A DNA stretch of 64,000 bases from RYN-230 sp963723595. Lineage in GTDB: Bacteria > Actinomycetota > Actinomycetes > Streptosporangiales > Streptosporangiaceae. The stretch is from contig CAVRRQ010000006.1 of assembly GCA_963723595.1 (NCBI GenBank), positions 1,240,001 through 1,304,000 of the forward strand. The letters run 5' to 3'. Under the pieces are notes generated by a model, which was not told the DNA's origin, did no database searches, and saw only the letters and a program-made list of their open reading frames with translations. Below are positions 25,689 through 34,393 of this stretch, in pieces. The first letter of the stretch is position 1. The number at the start of each line of letters is the position of its first letter. The translations under genes and the position numbers were made by a program.

Positions 25689-26629
25689 CAGACCTCACTC
25701 CTGCGGCGGCGGACGAACAGCGAGCTGACCGAGATGATCACGATGACCAGGCCGAGGATCACCGCGGCCGCGGCGGCCAGGTTGTACTGGCCGCCCGCGA
25801 TCGCGGTGTTGTAGATGTACAGGGTCGGCGTGAAGTTGACCGAGATGGCCTGGGTCTCGAAGTACTGCAGGATCAGCGGCTCGGTGAACAGCTGCAGCGC
25901 GCCGATCGTGTTGATGAACACCAGCAGCACGATGGCGGGCCGCACCATCGGCAGCTTCACCTTCAGGATGATCTTCCAGAGCGGGGTGTCGTCCAGGATG
26001 GCGGCCTCGATGACGTCCCGCGGCACCGACCTCAGGGCGGTGTACAGGATCACCATGTTGTAGCCGGTCCACTCCCAGATGACGATCACGATGATGGTCG
26101 GCAGGATGAGGTTGCTGGAGAAGTAGTCGGTGCCGCCGAACCCGAGCGCGTTGGCCAGGTGCACGAAGGGGCCGAACTGCGGCTCCAGCAGGAAGGACCA
26201 CATCACCGCGCCCACCACGGCGGGCACCGCGAACGGGATGAAGAAGATCGTGCGGAACAGCGTCCCGTACCTGGCCACGCCGAGGTCGAAGATCGTCGCG
26301 AAGAAGAACGCGATGGCCAGCATGACCGGGATCTGGATCGCGGCGAAGATGATCACCCGGATGACACCGGACCAGAACTCGCCCGACTGCAGGGTCTGGG
26401 TGTAGTTGGCGGCGCCGGTGAACGTCGTGCCGCCGATGATGCGCGTGGTGTACAGGCTGGTGTAGACCGCGTACCCGAGCGGGGCCAGCAGCAGGACCAC
26501 GAAGAGGGTCAGGAACGGGGCGACGAACCAGAAGCCTGCGCGGTCCCGCCGGCGGCTCCAGGCCGACTGGACCAGCAGGTTCCGCAGCGGGAGCGGGCGC
26601 CTGGGGGCCCCGGTGACGGTGCCGTTCAC
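25688..26629 (-). CDS. Carbohydrate ABC transporter permease (MalF type)
   Basis: The GTG start at 26629 is preceded by AAGGAG eight bases away. The 313-residue protein has six membrane helices and an EAA loop at VPRDVIEAAILDDTPLWKII. It pairs with the MalG-type permease encoded downstream with a one-base overlap. A strong stem-loop (26664-26708) lies between this gene and the binding-protein gene, and it probably lowers expression of the permeases relative to the binding protein. Confidence 0.93.
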   Translation of the reverse strand: MNGTVTGAPRRPLPLRNLLVQSAWSRRRDRAGFWFVAPFLTLFVVLLLAPLGYAVYTSLYTTRIIGGTTFTGAANYTQTLQSGEFWSGVIRVIIFAAIQIPVMLAIAFFFATIFDLGVARYGTLFRTIFFIPFAVPAVVGAVMWSFLLEPQFGPFVHLANALGFGGTDYFSSNLILPTIIVIVIWEWTGYNMVILYTALRSVPRDVIEAAILDDTPLWKIILKVKLPMVRPAIVLLVFINTIGALQLFTEPLILQYFETQAISVNFTPTLYIYNTAIAGGQYNLAAAAAVILGLVIVIISVSSLFVRRRRSEV

Positions 26630-26663
26630 GCGGGGTTCTCCTTCCTCGGCGGGGGACGGGGGG

Positions 26664-26708
26664 CCGGGCCGGCGGGGCGCCCTCGGGGGACGGCGCCCGC
26701 CGGCCCGG
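26664..26708 (-). terminator. Intercistronic stem-loop after the binding-protein gene
   Basis: CCGGGCCGGCGGGGCGCC (26664-26681) pairs with GGCGCCCGCCGGCCCGG (26692-26708) along 17 base pairs with a one-base bulge and a 10-base loop. It follows the binding-protein stop by 15 bases. With no T run it is better seen as an attenuator or an mRNA-stabilising element inside the operon than as a full terminator. Confidence 0.65.
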
Positions 26709-26722
26709 CGGTCGGCAGGCGG

Positions 26723-28147
26723 TCAGCTGGAGACCGTGAAGCCCTGCTGCTTGGCGTAGTTGACCAGGACATTCTGGAAGTTCTGGAACGCCTGGGCGAG
26801 GGTCTGCTTCCCGTTCAGCACCCCCGCGAATACGGTGGCTGACTCGGTGAGCGCCTCAGTCATGAAGGGCGGCCACGGGACGCCCTGGATGCTGCTGGCG
26901 GCCGCGGTGAACGCCTGGTCCGGATGCGAGGAGCCGGACACCGCGACGGTGATGTTCTTGTAGGACGGATCGTTCAGCAGCGGCAGGTAGGTCGGGAACA
27001 GCGAGGACGGGGCGGTCTTGGTGATGCTCCACGACGCGGTCGTCCCGTTCAGCCACTCGGAGAACGTGGCGGCCGCCGCCTTGTTCGCGCTCTGGCTGAA
27101 CACCGGGTAGGTCGAGCCGCCCCAGTTCGCCGCCACGTGCGCACCCGCCGTCCACTGCGGCAGTGCGGCCGCGCGCCAGTCGCCGACCGACTGCTTGGCG
27201 TCCGGCGCGAAGTAGGACGGGCCCCAGGCCGAGCTGAGCCAGCTCGCGTCGATGCCCTTGTCCATGTCGGCGAAGGAGGTGGCGGACACGTCCGTGGTCC
27301 CGTTCACCTCGTGCGCCGAGAGCAGCTTCTGCCAGTAGGCGGCGAACTTCATCTGGGCCGGGCCGGTCCAGTTGATGCCGACCTTGCTCCCGCCGGTGTA
27401 GGTGAAGGGCCACGCGTTGTCCTGCGCCATCAGGCTCATCACCCACTGCAGGTCGGTCGCGGAGAAGTTGGTGATGTACGCGGACGGGTCAGCCTTCTTC
27501 AGCGCGGCGGCGGCGCTGGCGAACTGGGCCCAGGTCGTCGGGGGGCTGATCTTGTACTTGGCCAGCAGCGTGGCGTTGTAGTAGAAGGCCATCGGTCCCG
27601 CGTCGCCCGGCATGGCGTACACCGCGGGCCCCTGGCTGACTTCCTTCCAGGCCCACGGCACGAAGTTGCTCTTGTACTTGTTCGCGCCGTAGGGCACGAG
27701 GTTGACCACGTTGTGCGTGACCTCGAACGACGGCAGCTCGTCAAACTCGACCTCGGCCACGTCGGGCGCCCCCGACCCGGCCTTCAGCGCGTCGGCGATC
27801 TTCACGTACTCCGGGCTGCCCGCTCCCACGTCCTCCTGCGTCACGCAGATCGACGGGTGGGTCTTGTTGAACTCGTTGACGGCTCGTCCCAGCCCGGGAA
27901 CCCAGGCCCAGAACGTGATTTTCGTTGCGGAAGAATTTTTACAGGAACCACCAGCGACGAGTGTGGCGCTGGAACTCGCGCTCGCACTGGCGCTGGAGGA
28001 ACCGGCGGCGGCGGGGGTGCCGCTGCTGCCGCCGCAGGCGGCCAGCAGGGAAAGCGCCGCGGCGCCGGCCAGGCCGGTCGCGGTGCGTCGGGCGATGTGC
28101 CGTGCCCCCGGGGGGTGGGGCCAGCTGGATCGGGAGGTGGAGGGCAT
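26723..28147 (-). CDS. Sugar ABC transporter substrate-binding lipoprotein
   Basis: This 474-residue protein has a lipoprotein signal peptide: a basic start, a hydrophobic stretch and the lipobox SLLAACGG with the acylated Cys near residue 38. A Ser/Ala-rich tether follows. The mature part is an ABC type-1 sugar-binding protein, with TKITFWAWVPGLGRAVNEFN and the family's later AYWQKLLSAHEV and ADMDKGIDASW segments. It captures the sugar outside the membrane and delivers it to the two permeases. It lies between GH51 and the permease genes, flanked on both sides by strong stem-loops. Confidence 0.92.
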   Translation of the reverse strand: MPSTSRSSWPHPPGARHIARRTATGLAGAAALSLLAACGGSSGTPAAAGSSSASASASSSATLVAGGSCKNSSATKITFWAWVPGLGRAVNEFNKTHPSICVTQEDVGAGSPEYVKIADALKAGSGAPDVAEVEFDELPSFEVTHNVVNLVPYGANKYKSNFVPWAWKEVSQGPAVYAMPGDAGPMAFYYNATLLAKYKISPPTTWAQFASAAAALKKADPSAYITNFSATDLQWVMSLMAQDNAWPFTYTGGSKVGINWTGPAQMKFAAYWQKLLSAHEVNGTTDVSATSFADMDKGIDASWLSSAWGPSYFAPDAKQSVGDWRAAALPQWTAGAHVAANWGGSTYPVFSQSANKAAAATFSEWLNGTTASWSITKTAPSSLFPTYLPLLNDPSYKNITVAVSGSSHPDQAFTAAASSIQGVPWPPFMTEALTESATVFAGVLNGKQTLAQAFQNFQNVLVNYAKQQGFTVSS

Positions 28148-28192
28148 CTTCGCAGAACTCCTCAGGTGAGCTGTGATGTTTTCTCGGGGGGT

Positions 28193-28223
28193 GTCCGGAC
28201 GGCCGCGGGGGCGGCCGCCGGAC
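28193..28223 (-). terminator. Intercistronic stem-loop after the GH51 gene
   Basis: GTCCGGACGGCCGC (28193-28206) pairs with GCGGCCGCCGGAC (28211-28223) with one bulged A and a GGGG loop. It begins 3 bases after the GH51 stop and 46 bases before the binding-protein start. Partial termination or RNA processing here would set different levels of enzyme and binding protein. Confidence 0.6.
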
Positions 28224-28225
28224 GG

Positions 28226-29710
28226 TTAGCTGCCGGTCGCCGCCGCCTCGACCACGGTGAACGACTGCGGTGGCAGGGTGAGGGTGAGCGTCGAGCCTTT
28301 CGGGGTGTCCGACCCCTCCTCCAGGTGCACGCCCTCGACATCGGGCAGGACGCGGGACTGCCTCCCGTGCTCCGCCGTGACGGTCGTGATCTGGGCGTCG
28401 CTGTCGAACGCCAGATCGCGCAGGACGATCTCGATGGTTTCCGGATCGCCGGGGTTGCGGTTCACCAGCGTCAGCGCCAGCCGATCCCGGTCCGCGGACG
28501 CGGTCGCGGCCGCGTCCACCATGGCGAACGGGCCCAGGTCAGCCACCCGGTGCGGCCACCGGCTGTGGTGGGTGTCCGGCACCAGCGGGTTGATCATGGG
28601 AGCGTTAACATGAACGTCGACCGCGACGTCCAGGGCGGCCTTCGCGTGGAGCAGCACGGGGTAGTAGATCGGCTGGACGGCGACCGCGTCGGCGGAGGTG
28701 ACGATCGGCGCGATCGCGTTCACCATCTGGGCCAGGTTCGCGATCCGCACCCAGCCGCAATTGCGGATGAAGATGTTCAGGTATGTGGCCACGGCGAGCG
28801 CGTCCGGGAAGTTGTAGCGCTCCTCCAGCGTGCCGTCGTCGGTGCGGAACCAGACGTTCCACTCGTCGTAGGCGATCCGGGGCGGGCTGGCGATCTTCTT
28901 CACGTAGGACACCCGCTCGATCAGCGCCCGGGCGCACCGGATCGCCCGCTCGGCCTGGTGCGGCTGCAGCACGTCGGTCCAGTAGTCGCCGGACCCGGTG
29001 TAGATGTGCAGCGAGTGGTAGTCGACCAGCGGGGCCAGCCCGTCGATGACCACCCGGTCCCAGTCGTTCCAGCCGTTCATCCCGCAGCTGACCAGCTTGG
29101 CCTGCGGGTCCAGCATCCTGATCGCCCGGGCCCAGCGGCTCGCGGTGCGGACGTACTCCTCGGCCGACACCGCGCCGACCTGCCAGTCCCCGTACATCTC
29201 GTTGCCCAGGCCCCAGTAGCGGACGCCGTAGGGCTCGGGGTGGCCGTTGTCCCGGCGGCGCTGCGCCCAGGCCGTGTCCCCGGCGCCGTTGCAGTACTCG
29301 ACCCAGGCCAGCGCCTCGTCCAGGGTGCCGGTGCCCATGTTCAGGCAGACGTAGGGCTCGGTGCCGAGCTGCCGGCAGTAGGCCATGAACTCGTCCGTGC
29401 CGAAACGGTTGGATTCCTCGGCGCCCCAGGCCAGCTCGGGGCGGCGCGGCCGCTCGTCCTTCGGCCCGATGCCGTCGGTCCAGTGGTAGTTGCTGACGAA
29501 GTTGCCGCCCGGCCAGCGCAGCACGCCCATGCGGAACTCGCGGAGCAGGCTGAGCACGTCGGTGCGGAACCCGTGGGCGTCGGCCAGCGGGGAGCCCTCG
29601 TCGTACAGGCCGCCGTAGATGCAGCGGCCCAGGTGCTCCACGAATCCGCCGAAGACGTTGCGGTCCACGGAGCCGAGCTCGCGGGCGGGGTCCACCACGA
29701 TCCGGGTCAC
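28226..29710 (-). CDS. GH51 alpha-L-arabinofuranosidase, intracellular
   Basis: The GTG start at 29710 follows AAGGAGG. The 494-residue protein has no signal peptide, so it acts in the cytoplasm on imported oligosaccharides. It has the GH51 (beta/alpha)8 barrel with RWPGGNFVSNYHWTDGIGP. The acid/base Glu171 lies in YWGLGNEMYGDW and the nucleophile Glu283 in IAYDEWNVWF. A C-terminal beta-domain ends with LTLTLPPQSFTVVE. Length and motifs match the family. It releases terminal L-arabinofuranose from arabinan or arabinoxylan oligosaccharides. It is the second gene of the operon, overlapping the LacI gene by 4 bases. Confidence 0.93.
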   Translation of the reverse strand: MTRIVVDPARELGSVDRNVFGGFVEHLGRCIYGGLYDEGSPLADAHGFRTDVLSLLREFRMGVLRWPGGNFVSNYHWTDGIGPKDERPRRPELAWGAEESNRFGTDEFMAYCRQLGTEPYVCLNMGTGTLDEALAWVEYCNGAGDTAWAQRRRDNGHPEPYGVRYWGLGNEMYGDWQVGAVSAEEYVRTASRWARAIRMLDPQAKLVSCGMNGWNDWDRVVIDGLAPLVDYHSLHIYTGSGDYWTDVLQPHQAERAIRCARALIERVSYVKKIASPPRIAYDEWNVWFRTDDGTLEERYNFPDALAVATYLNIFIRNCGWVRIANLAQMVNAIAPIVTSADAVAVQPIYYPVLLHAKAALDVAVDVHVNAPMINPLVPDTHHSRWPHRVADLGPFAMVDAAATASADRDRLALTLVNRNPGDPETIEIVLRDLAFDSDAQITTVTAEHGRQSRVLPDVEGVHLEEGSDTPKGSTLTLTLPPQSFTVVEAAATGS

Positions 29711-30810
29711 GAATCCTCCTTCTGCTTCTCGCGGTGCGCCGGGCTGGCGCTCTGTGAGGGGATGACGGGCCGGAACGCCACCGGGGCGGCGGGAGCCGGG
29801 CGGCCGCCGCAGGAGTCGCGGACGATCAGCTCGACCGGGAGCCGCACCGTGGATTCGGGGGCCGGCTCCCCGGCGATGCTGCGCAGCAGCAGTTCCACGG
29901 CCTCCTGGCCGGTTTCCGCGAACGGCACCCGGAGCGAGGACAGCGACGGGATGAGGTACTCGGCGAACGGCATGTCGTCGCAGCTGACGAGGGCCACGTC
30001 CGCGGGAACCCGGCGGCCGGCCGAGGCCAGCGCGGACAGCACGCCGATGGCCATCGTGTCGCTGTGCACGAAGATCGCGGTCATCCGCGGGCCGCGCTCC
30101 AGCAGCAGCCGGGTGGCCGCGGCGGCGGTGCCCGGCGTCCAGTCCGCCTCCACGGCCAGGTCCTCGTCCGGCTCGATCCCGGCCGCGCGCAGCGCGTCCT
30201 CGTAGCCGTGCAGCCTGCTGCGCACCACATGGCGGCGGAACGGGCCGGTGACGGTCCCGATCGCGGTGTGGCCCAGCCGGATCAGGTGCTCGGTCGCGCT
30301 GCGGGCGCCCGCCCGGTGGTTCGATCCCACCAGCGGAACCCCGCCGCCGGGCACGTGGTGCAGGCTGACCGCGGGCACGTACCGGCGGAGCATCTCGGCC
30401 ACCTCGAGGTCCCCCTCGAGCTGGGGCGCGGCGGCGATCACGCCGTCCACCCGGCGGTCGATCAGCATCTGGACCACGGAGGCCCCGTCCTCGCCGCCCT
30501 CGGCGAGGTTGCCGACCAGCACGGCGTGCCCGTGGCCCCGGGCGGTCCGCTCGGCGGCCACCGCGAACTGCGACAGCGCGCCGTCGGTGATGTCCCCGGC
30601 CACCAGGCCGATGGTCGCGGTGGACCGCTGCACCAGGCTGCGGGCGACGGTGTTCGGCCGGTACCCGAGGCTGTCCGCCACCGCGATGATGCGCGCGGCG
30701 GTCTCGGCCGAGACCCGCACGTTCCCGCCGTTGAGCACCTTGCTCGCGGTCTGGAAGCTGACCCCGGCCCGGGCCGCGACTTCCTTGATCGATACATACC
30801 GACGCGCCAT
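29707..30810 (-). CDS. LacI-family regulator of the GH51/ABC operon
   Basis: This 367-residue protein has an N-terminal HTH (YVSIKEVAARAGVSFQTASK) and hinge helix, then a periplasmic-binding-protein-like sensor domain. Its recognition helix S-F-Q-T-A-S-K differs from those of the other LacI proteins here. It is the first gene of the operon, so it is likely autoregulated. The palindrome CGAACGTTCG lies 35-44 bases upstream of its start and recurs 190 bases further up. The C-terminal tail is Pro/Ala-rich. An arabinose-containing inducer is likely from the gene context. Confidence 0.93.
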   Translation of the reverse strand: MARRYVSIKEVAARAGVSFQTASKVLNGGNVRVSAETAARIIAVADSLGYRPNTVARSLVQRSTATIGLVAGDITDGALSQFAVAAERTARGHGHAVLVGNLAEGGEDGASVVQMLIDRRVDGVIAAAPQLEGDLEVAEMLRRYVPAVSLHHVPGGGVPLVGSNHRAGARSATEHLIRLGHTAIGTVTGPFRRHVVRSRLHGYEDALRAAGIEPDEDLAVEADWTPGTAAAATRLLLERGPRMTAIFVHSDTMAIGVLSALASAGRRVPADVALVSCDDMPFAEYLIPSLSSLRVPFAETGQEAVELLLRSIAGEPAPESTVRLPVELIVRDSCGGRPAPAAPVAFRPVIPSQSASPAHREKQKEDS

Positions 30811-30844
30811 TACGTCCTGCTCTGACCCGGTTCGCCGTGATGAA

Positions 30845-30854
30845 CGAACGTTCG
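30845..30854. promoter_or_regulatory. Proximal LacI-type operator CGAACGTTCG
   Basis: A perfect 10-bp palindrome with a central CpG, as in LacI-family operators, located 35 bases before the LacI/GH51 operon start. An AT-rich TTAAAGTT segment just upstream could belong to the promoter. Confidence 0.6.
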
Positions 30855-31031
30855 CCTAGACGTTAAAGTTCGGGCGTCTCGGCGGTCAAGACACGGTTCG
30901 GTTACGTTTGCGCGGAGTCGTCGCACGTGGGCGGGGTGCCTACGGCGTCACCAGGGGCATCACGCGGGTGAGGTGCGGTGGCGGGCCGGTGACAGTTATC
31001 GCGACAATATGGTCGAAGAGGCTTATTTCGC

Positions 31032-31047
31032 GCGCGAACGTTCGCGC
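31032..31047. promoter_or_regulatory. Distal LacI-type operator GCGCGAACGTTCGCGC
   Basis: A perfect 16-bp palindrome whose core is identical to the proximal operator. The centres are 190 bp apart, close to 18 helical turns, which suits DNA looping by a tetramer. It is also 221 bases upstream of the divergent ferritin-like gene. Confidence 0.6.
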
Positions 31048-31267
31048 CTGGTCGGCAGCCGCCCCGGACTGACTCTAACCGGGTGGCCACCTGCGGCCCG
31101 GAGCGACGCTCAGGCACCGGCCTGCATGCACAAGCGGAGCCTGGTCAGCGCGCCGCGCATCCGGGCTTTGACCGTGCCAGCGCCAGAAAGATGGCCTCCG
31201 GACCGATCCAGCAGGCTGCGGGCTCCGAAACAAGGAACGTCAGAACGCGAGAGTCAGCGAGGGGACC

Positions 31268-32206
31268 ATGATGTTCGGCAAGAACTACGTGAGTGACCTG
31301 ATTGAGCGCAGTGCGGAGAATCCGGCGGACCGGCGGCGGTTCCTCAAGAGCGCCAGCGCGGCGGGACTGGGGGTCGTCGGCGCGGCCGCGGTCGCGTCGG
31401 TCGCCGGGCCTGCCCTGGCCGCCTCGGCCGATGACAGCTCGAACGCGATCTCGGACGGCGCGATCCTCAACTTCGCGCTCAACCTGGAGTACCTGGAAGC
31501 GGAGTTCTACTCCAACGCCGTCTACGGGCACGGCCTGCCCGAGAAGCTGACCTACGGCAAGGGACGGCGCGGCCCCGTGGAGGGCGGCCGCGCGGTCCAC
31601 TTCAGGAGCCGGAACGTCCGCGGGTTCGCCACAGAGATCGCCCGGGACGAGTACGAGCACGTCGCGTTCCTGCGCAGCGCGCTGGGATCGGCCGCGGTCG
31701 CGCGGCCGGCGATCAACATCCGGCAGAGCTTCACCGCGGCCGCGACCGCGGCGGGGCTGATCAAGGCGGGCCAGACGTTCGACGTGTACGCCAACGAGGA
31801 CAACTTCCTGCTCGGCGCGTTCATCTTCGAGGACGTGGGCGTCACCGCCTACAAGGGCGCCGCCCCGCTGATCAGCAACAAGACCTACCTCGGCGCGGCC
31901 GCGGGCATCCTGGCCGTCGAGGCCTACCACGCGGCCAACATCCGCACGGTGCTCTACAACCGGGGCCTGGCCGCGGCCACCGACGCGATCTCCGCCGCCC
32001 GCGACAGCCTCGACGGACCGGGGCACGACGACCAGGGCGTCACCCTCAACGGGAAGGCCAACATCGTCCCCACCGACAGCAACGGGCTGGCGTTCGGCCG
32101 GACCCCGGGCCAGGTCCTCAACATCGTCTACCTGACCCCCAAGAAGGCGACGTCCGGCGGGTTCTACCCGGACGGCGTCAACGGCCAGCTCAACACCAGC
32201 AGCTGA
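31268..32206 (+). CDS. Tat-exported ferritin-like domain protein (desiccation-related type)
   Basis: The ATG at 31268 follows GCGAGGGGACC. The 312-residue protein begins with a twin-arginine signal (DRRRFLKSASAAGLGVVGAA, cleavage near PALAAS). The mature part is a ferritin-like four-helix bundle. Metal-type residues are visible in LNLEYLEAEFYSNAV, IARDEYEHVAFLRSALG and FEDVGVTAY, with LAVEAYHAANIR. Such proteins are annotated as desiccation- or ferritin-like and are exported folded. A di-metal oxidase or iron-binding role is possible but unproven. It faces the arabinoside operon, with a LacI operator in the shared region. Confidence 0.87.
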   Translation: MMFGKNYVSDLIERSAENPADRRRFLKSASAAGLGVVGAAAVASVAGPALAASADDSSNAISDGAILNFALNLEYLEAEFYSNAVYGHGLPEKLTYGKGRRGPVEGGRAVHFRSRNVRGFATEIARDEYEHVAFLRSALGSAAVARPAINIRQSFTAAATAAGLIKAGQTFDVYANEDNFLLGAFIFEDVGVTAYKGAAPLISNKTYLGAAAGILAVEAYHAANIRTVLYNRGLAAATDAISAARDSLDGPGHDDQGVTLNGKANIVPTDSNGLAFGRTPGQVLNIVYLTPKKATSGGFYPDGVNGQLNTSS

Positions 32207-32290
32207 CCGCAGTCAGCCCGCACTCCTGCTGGCGCGCCGGGGCGGATCGCTATACCGGGGGCCGTCCCGGCGGCCAGCCACCAGGGCCGC

Positions 32291-33689
32291 TCAGACCTGC
32301 ACGAACTCGATGCCGGCCAGCTGGCAGAACACCTTCCAGTCCGCCGCGTGGTGGCCCAGGTTCATCACCTCATGGTGCGGGCCGCCCGGCGGCCAGCCAG
32401 CCGTTCAGGCAGGCCCGGACGCCCGACGCCGGCCGGAACTGGCCGTACGGCATCTCCAGCGCCGGCAGCTCCTGGCTGTCCAGGTTCTCACCCTCGGCGC
32501 AGACCAGCCGGAACCGCGTCCCTTCCAGCGACACCAGTGTGGCCAGGGTGGCCGGGCCCGGCTGCAGCTGGAACAGGAACGTGGGCGGGTCAGCCAGCCG
32601 CCCGATCCCCAGCGGCCGCTTGATCAGCCTGACCGGCTTGTCCTTCCGGGCGACCTTCCAGTTGCCCTCACCCATATGGCTCTGCAGGATCGAGTCGGAC
32701 GGGAAATCCATCGCGTACATCTCGGTGAAATGCGCGTCGCCGATCAGCTCGTGCCCGGCCGAGACGAGGCAGGCGGTCAGGATGTCGCCCTCGGCCGCGT
32801 AGCCGTAGCCCTTGGCCATCAGTGACGAGGCGGCGGCCAGCGGGAGCCGGCTGAACCGGCCGTCGTCACCGATCACGTCGAAGTGCGCGGTGTACGCGCC
32901 GAACCCGCGGCCGATCAGGATCTGCTCGATGGCCACCTGCATCCGGGCGTGGTCGGCCCGTTCCTCAGCCGACAGCCGCGGGTCGATCTCGAAGGTCTCG
33001 TCCTCGAACGCGATGACCTCTGCGGCCTGGGCGTCCGTGACGTCCAGCATGCCGCGGTACATGTCGCCCGGCGCGACCGCGAGGATCTCCGGGCCGAGGG
33101 ATCTGACCAGCGCGGACTCATCCACCCGGATGTCGCCCATGTCGTTCATGGCGTAGCCGAAGATCGCCGTCTTCAGCGACTTCCACCGGGTCACCGCGGC
33201 GGCCGCGCGGGCCCACCGGGACACGTCGTCGCGGAACGAGTCGCTCTTCCAGTCGTCGGTGAGCACCACGAACCGCTTGCCCCCGCGGACCATCGCGTTG
33301 GCGGTGTCCTGGGCACCGTGCACGCCCTGGTTGTAGGTCATGTCCGCCATGTCCCAGGCCGGGGTGACGTTCGGCTCGGGCTGGATGTTGGCCAGCAGGA
33401 CGGGCAGCCGGGACTCCGACAGCAGCCGGGCCACGCGCATCGCGGGCCCGTAGGTGAGCATCACGACCATGAGCCCGTCGAGCTCGGAGCCCTCGAACTC
33501 GCGCATGGCCCGCTCGGCGTCCTCCCGGTATTTGATGGCCTTACTCGGGATGAACTCGCCCACATCCGAGAGATGGGCCGCGAGTTCCGCGGCGTAGCCC
33601 TCCTGCCGCTGGGCGATGCCCGGGATCATGTCGTCATAGAGATCCTGCATGATCCCCAGGATCCCGATGCGCGGCTTGCGTTCGCTCAT
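32291..33689 (-). CDS. araA: L-arabinose isomerase-family enzyme, frameshifted near the 3' end
   Basis: The enzyme converts L-arabinose to L-ribulose in the cytoplasm. Its ATG at 33689 follows AAAGGAATGTG and overlaps the araD stop (TGATG). The frame starts MSERKPRIGILGIMQDLYDD and continues with PEPNVTPAWDMADMTYNQGV and AMDFPSDSILQSHMGEGNWK. It is open to about residue 433. Then a single extra base in the GGGCGGCCC stretch near 32385 sends it to a stop at 32370. In the other frame the C-terminus resumes exactly as expected (GPHHEVMNLGHHAADWKVFC) and ends at 32291, so total length is 466 codons plus one base. It may be a sequencing error or a recent mutation. The family includes L-fucose isomerase relatives; context favours arabinose. 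Confidence 0.82.
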
Positions 33690-34393
33690 CACATTCCTTT
33701 CGGCCGCTGGCCATATTCCTGCGTGTACCGACGGTGCAGCGCGTCCACCTGGTCCTGGGCCAGCGGCGTGAGCTCGCCGTAGGCCCGGGCCAGGTGCACG
33801 GTGCGGGCGACGTCCTCGCACATCACTGCGGCCTTGACCGCGTCCCGCGCGCTGCGGCCGATGGTGAACACCCCGTGGCTGCGCATCAGCACGGCGGGGG
33901 AGCGGTGCCCGGTCAGGGTGCTCACGATGCCGCGGCCGATCTCGTCGCTGCCGATCAGCGCGAACGGCCCGAGCGGGATCTCCCCGCCGAACTCGTCGGC
34001 CATCGCCGTGATCACGCACGGCACGGCCTGGCCCCGGGCGGCCCACGCCGTGGCGTACGTGGAGTGGGTGTGCACCACCCCGCTCACCTCGGGCATGTGC
34101 CGGTAGACGTAGGCGTGCGTCGCGGTGTCGCTGGACGGGCCGAAGCCGTCGTCCACAGCCTGGCCGTCGAGGTCGCACAGGACCATGGACTCGGGGGTCA
34201 GGTCGGGGTACGCCACGCCGCTCGGCTTGATCACCATCATGTCGGCGCCGTCCGGGCCGGCGCCGGGCACCCGGGCGGAGACGTTCCCCGAGGTCCAGGC
34301 GACCAGGTTGTTCTCGACCAAGGCCGCGTGCAGCTCACAGACGTCGCTACGGGCCTGCGATATGGCCGTAATGCGGGCTTGCTCGGTGCTCAT
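33689..34393 (-). CDS. araD: L-ribulose-5-phosphate 4-epimerase
   Basis: This 234-residue class II aldolase-type protein turns L-ribulose 5-phosphate into D-xylulose 5-phosphate. It has SGNVSARVP, MVIKPSGVAYPDLTPESMV, the metal-binding VVHTHSTYATAWA with two His, and MRSHGVFTIGRSARDAV with a third. Tyr near the C-terminus (RYTQEYGQ) is the usual proton donor region. It is encoded between araB and araA, overlapping both (4 bases and 1 base), so the three are one translational unit in the order araB-araD-araA. Confidence 0.93.
   Translation of the reverse strand: MSTEQARITAISQARSDVCELHAALVENNLVAWTSGNVSARVPGAGPDGADMMVIKPSGVAYPDLTPESMVLCDLDGQAVDDGFGPSSDTATHAYVYRHMPEVSGVVHTHSTYATAWAARGQAVPCVITAMADEFGGEIPLGPFALIGSDEIGRGIVSTLTGHRSPAVLMRSHGVFTIGRSARDAVKAAVMCEDVARTVHLARAYGELTPLAQDQVDALHRRYTQEYGQRPKGM

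Noticed and set aside
26924..30205. 1093-codon open frame on the plus strand
   Set aside because: It covers the complement of the binding-protein, GH51 and LacI genes, all with catalytic or structural motifs on the minus strand.
30310..30330. GGTTCGATCCCACC, resembling a tRNA T-arm
   Set aside because: It is inside the LacI coding region, and no acceptor stem or anticodon arm surrounds it.
31145..32026. Minus-strand frame of 293 codons opposite the ferritin-like gene
   Set aside because: It is a shadow of the Tat-signal ferritin-like gene, which has a good ribosome site and metal-ligand pattern.
32370..32400. Programmed frameshift at the end of araA
   Set aside because: The local sequence is not a slippery heptamer, and the shift would only restore the normal C-terminus. 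A sequence error or mutation is simpler.
32370..34178. 602-codon frame extending araA upstream through araD
   Set aside because: The N-terminal third is araD read in the wrong frame. The araA start with a ribosome site lies at 33689.
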